This document shows positions 63,137-64,000 of a DNA stretch of 64,000 nucleotides, one piece after another. How positions within the stretch are numbered: the first letter of the stretch is position 1; every line of letters starts with the position of its first letter. The notes under the pieces are model-generated. The model was not told where the DNA came from. It worked only from the letters and a program-made list of their open reading frames with translations, and did not search any database. The DNA comes from Brevipalpus yothersi (taxonomy: Eukaryota; Arthropoda; Arachnida; Trombidiformes; Tenuipalpidae): contig QZCP01000127.1 of NCBI GenBank assembly GCA_003956705.1, positions 46,066-110,065 of the forward strand. The letters run 5' to 3'. The position numbers were made by a program, and so were the translations under genes.

Positions 63137-63200
63137 TCAGGTAATTCGTCGAGTTTTGCCTATCTAGGTTTAGGCCGGTATAACCGGCCCTTTCCACTAG
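62814..63200 (+). mobile_element. Structured repeat unit 2, Helitron-like non-autonomous element
   Basis: Head-to-tail second copy with the same order of parts: AAAAATTATAAAGATAA, inverted repeat arms GCCGCAGTGAGGT (62847-62859) and its complement (62884-62896) around a shorter 24-base spacer, GCAGGATTCGATGAGCAG, a GA core (62911-63134), TTCGTCGAG, CTAGGTTTAGG, the palindrome GGCCGGT-ATA-ACCGGCC (63173-63189), seven bases, then CTAG followed by T. Relative to unit 1 the inverted repeat carries a paired substitution that keeps base pairing. Sequence after 63200 (TTTTAGAAAAGATAATAG) resembles the start of another unit with a small deletion, so a truncated third copy may follow. Confidence 0.6.
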
Positions 63201-64000
63201 TTTTAGAAAAGATAATAGTCATCCTATTTGATGGAATAGCTATGAACTATCTCATGAGAATCAAAGCAACTGAAAAAAACTTTTATCATTTTACGAAAAT
63301 ATCGATGATTGGAAGAGATAGAAAATGGTTTATATTATTTCGATTCAACACTGAGACAAAGAATAGTATAAGTGGAATAAGAGTATTGACGACATGATAA
63401 TCATTGGAGGGCTTGAAATAGATGAGGTCACTGGAGAAAGATATTAGGAACTAACGATACTGAATTCTCCTTGGACCTTTGGATCTGTGGTGTTAGAGGG
63501 TGTAAGAGAAGAGTGAGTAGGACAAGAGCAGACTATACTACAGACTTAACTATGAGCCCATCAGAAAGCAGGTAGAACTACAGGATCTAAGGACTGGCAG
63601 GAAGGTTTTCTGACATGATAATTTTCATTGGAAAGTGAATATTTTTTGCAACAAGATGAGAAAACTTGATAATTTTTGGCGATAATATCTCATCAAAAAA
63701 GTTCGATTAAATCATTCTATTACAAGTTGAACCATATTTTTTGTCATGATAGATGGAAATTCTTGGATAATCGGACTGTTTTGATGCGATATTGGTGGTG
63801 AAAAGTAATCAAGTTTCTTCAGCTCGTGCCCGGAAAATACCCACTTTCCAATGGAAATTATCATGACGAGGAGTTTCCTGCTATCCTATGCTGAAGATTA
63901 AAAATGGAAACTCAGACCACGCATTTTATTTCGATCGAACGAATGAAAAAGATCAAAAAAAGGTGTTTGAAATCTAGAGAAATGGATAACTTGTTCAAGA
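63201..64000. other. Flank of the structured repeat
   Basis: About 800 bases of AT-rich sequence. No exon, RNA gene or repeat is supported beyond the first 20 bases, which echo the structured repeat's start. Confidence 0.5.

Noticed and set aside
62460..63140. CRISPR-like or coding interpretation of the repeated GA modules
   Set aside because: The modules are purine microsatellite with irregular period and no unique spacers; the eukaryotic context also excludes CRISPR.
1..64000. tRNA and rRNA genes
   Set aside because: A by-eye search for B-box-like GGTTCRANYCC and rRNA-like cores found nothing convincing; a tRNAscan or Rfam search would be decisive.

Overview
The window is eukaryotic and almost certainly arthropod: AT-rich, gene-dense, with short introns (mostly 50-300 bp) bounded by GTRAGT donors and pyrimidine-YAG acceptors. 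A four-exon RR-type cuticle protein with a GYGGY-rich tail resembles the rigid cuticle proteins of chelicerates. Compact genes, a pebbled/RREB1 ortholog and a divergent Frizzled fit a mite-like chelicerate. The lineage is inferred; no rRNA or mitochondrial marker is present.

Layout, left to right. (1) 3-1111 (+): the last three exons of a GPI-anchored Ig-superfamily protein. (2) 2435-2677 (+): a possible small secreted peptide. (3) 3220-4191 (+): an intronless, highly charged coiled-coil protein. (4) 5760-7975 (+): an unrecognised protein built of about 120-residue repeats, each with a DLLDL motif. (5) 8671-11822 (-): a complete six-exon TXNDC11 ortholog. (6) 12607-13972 (-): a His/Lys-rich secreted protein like DUF4779. 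(7) 15240-15715 (-): two spliced exons of an unknown gene. (8) 16093-18824 (-): a CD36/SCARB scavenger receptor with a large Pro/Ser-rich loop. (9) 19784-25264 (-): a pebbled/hindsight (RREB1) zinc-finger factor of about 1601 residues, with an upstream (GA)n-rich region to about 32.4 kb that is probably its 5' intron. (10) 32.5-37.2 kb: no supported gene. (11) 37243-38271 (+): the cuticle protein with TATA box and poly(A) signal. (12) 40579-43214 (-): a ten-exon alpha-L-fucosidase. (13) 43930-46722 (-): an RBM5/RBM10-type splicing factor. (14) 50841-52739 (+): a Frizzled lacking the KTxxxW motif. (15) 53913-54471 (+): a secreted Gln/Asn/Pro-rich protein. (16) 56460-58248 (+): a carboxylesterase. 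(17) 59635-61631 (+): a fatty acyl-CoA reductase. (18) 62350-63200: two tandem copies of a structured repeat that looks like a non-autonomous Helitron-type element.

The genes do not form one pathway. Several concern the body surface and lipid handling (cuticle protein, fatty acyl-CoA reductase, CD36-type receptor, esterase). Others are housekeeping or developmental regulators (RBM5, pebbled, Frizzled). The least explained items are the tandem hairpin/CTAG element, the DLLDL-repeat protein, the paired disulfide loss with loop insertion in the CD36 protein, and the strand-biased purine tracts upstream of pebbled. All exon structures were assembled by eye from splice signals, phase and family conservation.
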